Positions 61,510 through 64,000 of a stretch of DNA of 64,000 nucleotides are shown piece by piece. Origin of the DNA: Carallia brachiata (Eukaryota; Streptophyta; Magnoliopsida; Malpighiales; Rhizophoraceae); assembly GCA_021464245.1 (NCBI GenBank), contig JADCRB010000007.1:2976532-3040531 (forward strand), in the 5' to 3' direction. Each line of letters starts with the position of its first letter. The stretch's first letter is position 1. The notes below the pieces were generated by a model, which was not told the origin of the DNA, did no database searches, and saw only the letters and a list, made by a program, of their open reading frames with translations. Position numbers and translations under genes: made by a program.

Positions 61510-62040
61510 GGGGGTGTTTGATTTTGTTGTTGATGATTGTTGTTGTTAATTAAATAATAAAATAATTATTTTAACATCTTATTTTGGTTTTTAAAAATAA
61601 ATTAATTTTTTACTTCTAACTAATTTAAAATAGTATTGTAAAAATATATTTTATGTATTTATAAATAAAAATTTATTAAATATATAACTTGAAGATCAAT
61701 TATAATTTTTAATAAATATTATTTTTACTACATAATTTATTGTATTTAAAAAAATAATATTATTTTTATTATATAAGTTATTATTCACATAAAAAAATTA
61801 GAGAAAAAAAAGGAGAGAATTCACTATACTTAAAATAATATTATTTTTATAATAAAAGTACACGTTGATACTTAAATAAAATTTTAATAAATAATTATTT
61901 TTACTGTACACAAAGAAAAATTGAAAAAAAAAAAATAATTTAGCTTTCTTCTGTTCATGCAATTTTAATAAAATAACATTATTTTATTTTTATTATACTG
62001 TTCACCATACACAAAGGTAAATTAAAAAAAAAAAAGTTTA
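61510..62040. mobile_element. GGGTGTTTGG-family MITE, copy 3 (right end unclear)
   Basis: Starts GGGGGTGTTTGATTTTG directly after TTAA. The interior matches the element at 34496, including the AACTTGAAGAT.AA string. The right terminal repeat was not found and the end is set where the AT-rich core gives way to ordinary sequence. Confidence 0.45.
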
Positions 62041-62333
62041 GTCTCTCCGTACACTCAAAGGTCGGTACAAATCTCTGGTCCCACAAACAAAGAGTGTTCT
62101 CAGCGTACAGTGCGCGGGACAGGAACTTAAATCATCACTCGCCACGGGATGGAACGTTCCTAATAAAATCTATAAACCTTAAATTGTAACCTCATTTTAG
62201 TCTAATTGAAAAGTCTTCGACGCTTATTCTCAAAAAAAAAAAAGAAAAGCTTCAACACTGAGAAACTCTAAAGTCGAAACAAAGAGTCTGGAGCAGTTCA
62301 GAGCGTTTCTCCGTAGATCACTCACTGCAAGCA

Positions 62334-64000
62334 ATGAAGCGGGTCCGCCCCGATCGGAACGTCGCCGCCTTCGACTCGAGAGACGGGCGGCCGTCGGTCG
62401 GCATGGAATTGGCGGTGCATTCCGTGGAGGCCATCCTCTGTTATAGTTTTAGACGCAAGCGCCTTCTCGAAGAGGCACTAACGCACTCCTCGTTCTCCGA
62501 ATCCGCCAATTACGAGCGGCTCGAGTTCGTCGGCGACGCCGTGCTGGGGCTGGCTTTCAGTAACCACTTCTACCTCGCTTACCCTCATCTCGAACCGGGA
62601 CAATTGTCGCTGTTACGCTCCGCCAATATCAGTACAGAGAAACTCGCCCGCGTGGCCATCAAGCATGGGCTTTACAGTTTGTTCGACGCAATGCCTCTGG
62701 TCTTGACGATAAGGTAATATTCACAATTCTCATAAATCTTTTTTTTTTTTAAATTTAATTATGGAATTTTGATCTTTTTGATTAATTCTTTGTGGGGTTA
62801 TTTCTAATTAGGTGAGGGAGTTTAGTGATGTTGTGAAGGAAGAAGAAGATCGGGTGGTTCATGGTGGGTCAGTGAAGGCGCCCAAGATTTTAGCTGATAT
62901 TGTGGAGGCTGTGGCAGCTGCTGTTTATGTTGATGTTAATTTTGACCTTGAACGGCTATGGGTGGTGAGTACTAAAGGGTGTTTAAATACCATTTAAACT
63001 TATTGTCATATTTATAAGGCTTTTGACAGCAAAATTCAACTTGCTATTTCTAACTTGTGTTCTAACGTTTGCTAAATTATAAATCTTTATCACTATTGTT
63101 ACTCTTATTGCTTTTTATTTTTTATTTTTTTCTTTTTTGGTTTGGAGGGCACAGGGATGGTGGGGTGGGAGAAGCTTGGTGGGTGTTGCTTAGCTAGCAA
63201 AAGTCTCTTAGCGTAAGACCTTGGGTTGAAGGCTTTTCATTGTGTACAGCCAATGATCTGTTGCAGCTGAAATGGACTAAAAACATAGTAGCTTTTTTTT
63301 AATGTATAATTTTGGTTGATTTCGATGTATGTGTTTAGGTTTCAGCTTGATGTTTTACTGCACTATATGCAGATATTTAGGGGCCTGTTGGAGCCGATTA
63401 TCACACTAGAGCTCTTGCAACCACAACCGGTGACATTGTTGTTTGAGTTGTGCCAAAAGCAGGGAAAGCAAGTTGACATCAAGCATTGGAGAAAAGGGGC
63501 AAGAAACATTGCTAGTGTGTTTGTGGTATATTTGTTGCCTCCGGTTCTTCCGAGCAAAAAAAATTGCAAAGCTTAACGCTGCAAAAGTAGCTTTGCACAA
63601 ATTGTCAAATTTAATTGCTAGTGATGGTGGTGTGGCTGAATGTTGTGGTGGGATGGACAATTTGCTTGAGATTCAGGGTGGAAAAGAGAAGTTAAATGAG
63701 CTCTGTGGAAAAAAGAAAATGCCCAAATCCAAGGTACACTACACATATGCATTGCTACTTGTATCTGACTTGTCTGTTCTTAGTCAGGCCTATGTTTTCT
63801 TTGTCGATTTAACATTGCTTATCTTTTGTGTATTTGCTCATTTTGCCGGAAATTCACATGCATTTTTTCACCTTCTAGAAGATCCACGTAATTTTTTACC
63901 CTCAGCTTACTCACCATCATGTTGCCTACCTTCTCTACACTGCTTTATTTTTTTTTTTGCACGAACAATTCACTCATCATTACACTCCTAGAAGATCCAT
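62334..64000 (+). pseudogene. RNase III-like protein (RTL2 type), three one-base deletions, 3' end outside window
   Basis: Double-stranded RNA endonuclease with one RNase III domain and dsRNA-binding domains; Arabidopsis RTL2 acts in the nucleus on rRNA and small-RNA precursors. Exons 62334-62713, 62812-62964, 63373-63733, then an intron and more beyond the edge. Exon 1 has LEEALTHSSFSES and YERLEFVGDAVLGL, the RNase III signature with its acidic residues. Exon 2 has VKAPKILADIVEAVAAAVYVD. Exon 3 has LFELCQKQGKQVDIKHW of the first dsRBD and the start of a second (LNELCGKKKMPKSK). Three lesions: exon 1 near 62674 loses a base (TACAG-TTTGTTCGACGC should read as Y-R/S-F-V-R-R-N-A); exon 3 near 63526 has GG for a probable GGG; near 63560 there are eight A where nine are needed for EQKKIAKLNAAK. 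Three in about 900 nt favours decay over error. Confidence 0.82.

Noticed and set aside
1..64000. CRISPR arrays, operons, prophage or secondary-metabolite cluster
   Set aside because: The window is plant nuclear DNA. No spaced repeats of that kind and no co-localised biosynthetic enzymes beyond the hydrolase copies.

Overview
The window is plant nuclear DNA. The genes carry many short GT-AG introns, the intergenic space is very AT-rich, and the families present (pectin methylesterase, soluble epoxide hydrolase, DUF538, LEA5/SAG21, GCP4, RNase III-like) together point to a dicot. The species cannot be fixed from sequence alone; a woody eudicot, possibly Citrus-like, is only a guess. No organelle, bacterial or viral gene set was seen.

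Layout. 1-2.6 kb: minus-strand pectin methylesterase (PME1), cut by the left edge, with a GC-AG intron. 2.8-9.0 kb: AT-rich spacer with one clean 455-bp terminal-inverted-repeat element. 9.2-11.7 kb: a second, plus-strand PME (PME2), broken by a one-base frameshift and by a 502-bp MITE with 9-bp target-site duplications inside exon 1. 14.9-28.2 kb: three tandem copies of a three-exon soluble epoxide hydrolase; only the third is intact. The linkers between copies contain a relic of intron 4 of the neighbouring ribosomal protein L18 gene. 30.7-32.3 kb: complete minus-strand RPL18 in five exons. 32.6-36 kb: MITEs and short tandem repeats. 36.3-44.8 kb: three secreted DUF538 paralogues. A 72-bp palindrome lies upstream of the second, and a gutted LINE sandwiched between 0.83-kb direct repeats lies between the second and third. 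48.0-48.3 kb: minus-strand LEA5/SAG21-like gene with a frameshift. 49.7-51.8 kb: two hAT-type MITEs in opposite orientation. 53.0-60.3 kb: complete GCP4 (gamma-tubulin complex component 4), 16 coding exons, 748 codons, with a second copy of the PME2 MITE in intron 11. 62.3 kb to the right edge: an RNase III-like (RTL2-type) gene with three single-base deletions, cut by the edge.

The genes do not form a pathway. They are ordinary housekeeping, cell-wall and stress genes shaped by local duplication and small DNA transposons. The best-supported unusual observations are the shared MITE family (one copy disrupting a PME exon, one harmless in a GCP4 intron), the RPL18-derived junction in the epoxide-hydrolase array, the LINE between long direct repeats, and a recurring pattern of one- or two-base indels that break otherwise conserved genes. 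That pattern may be real decay or uncorrected assembly error. I found no clearly new biological system.
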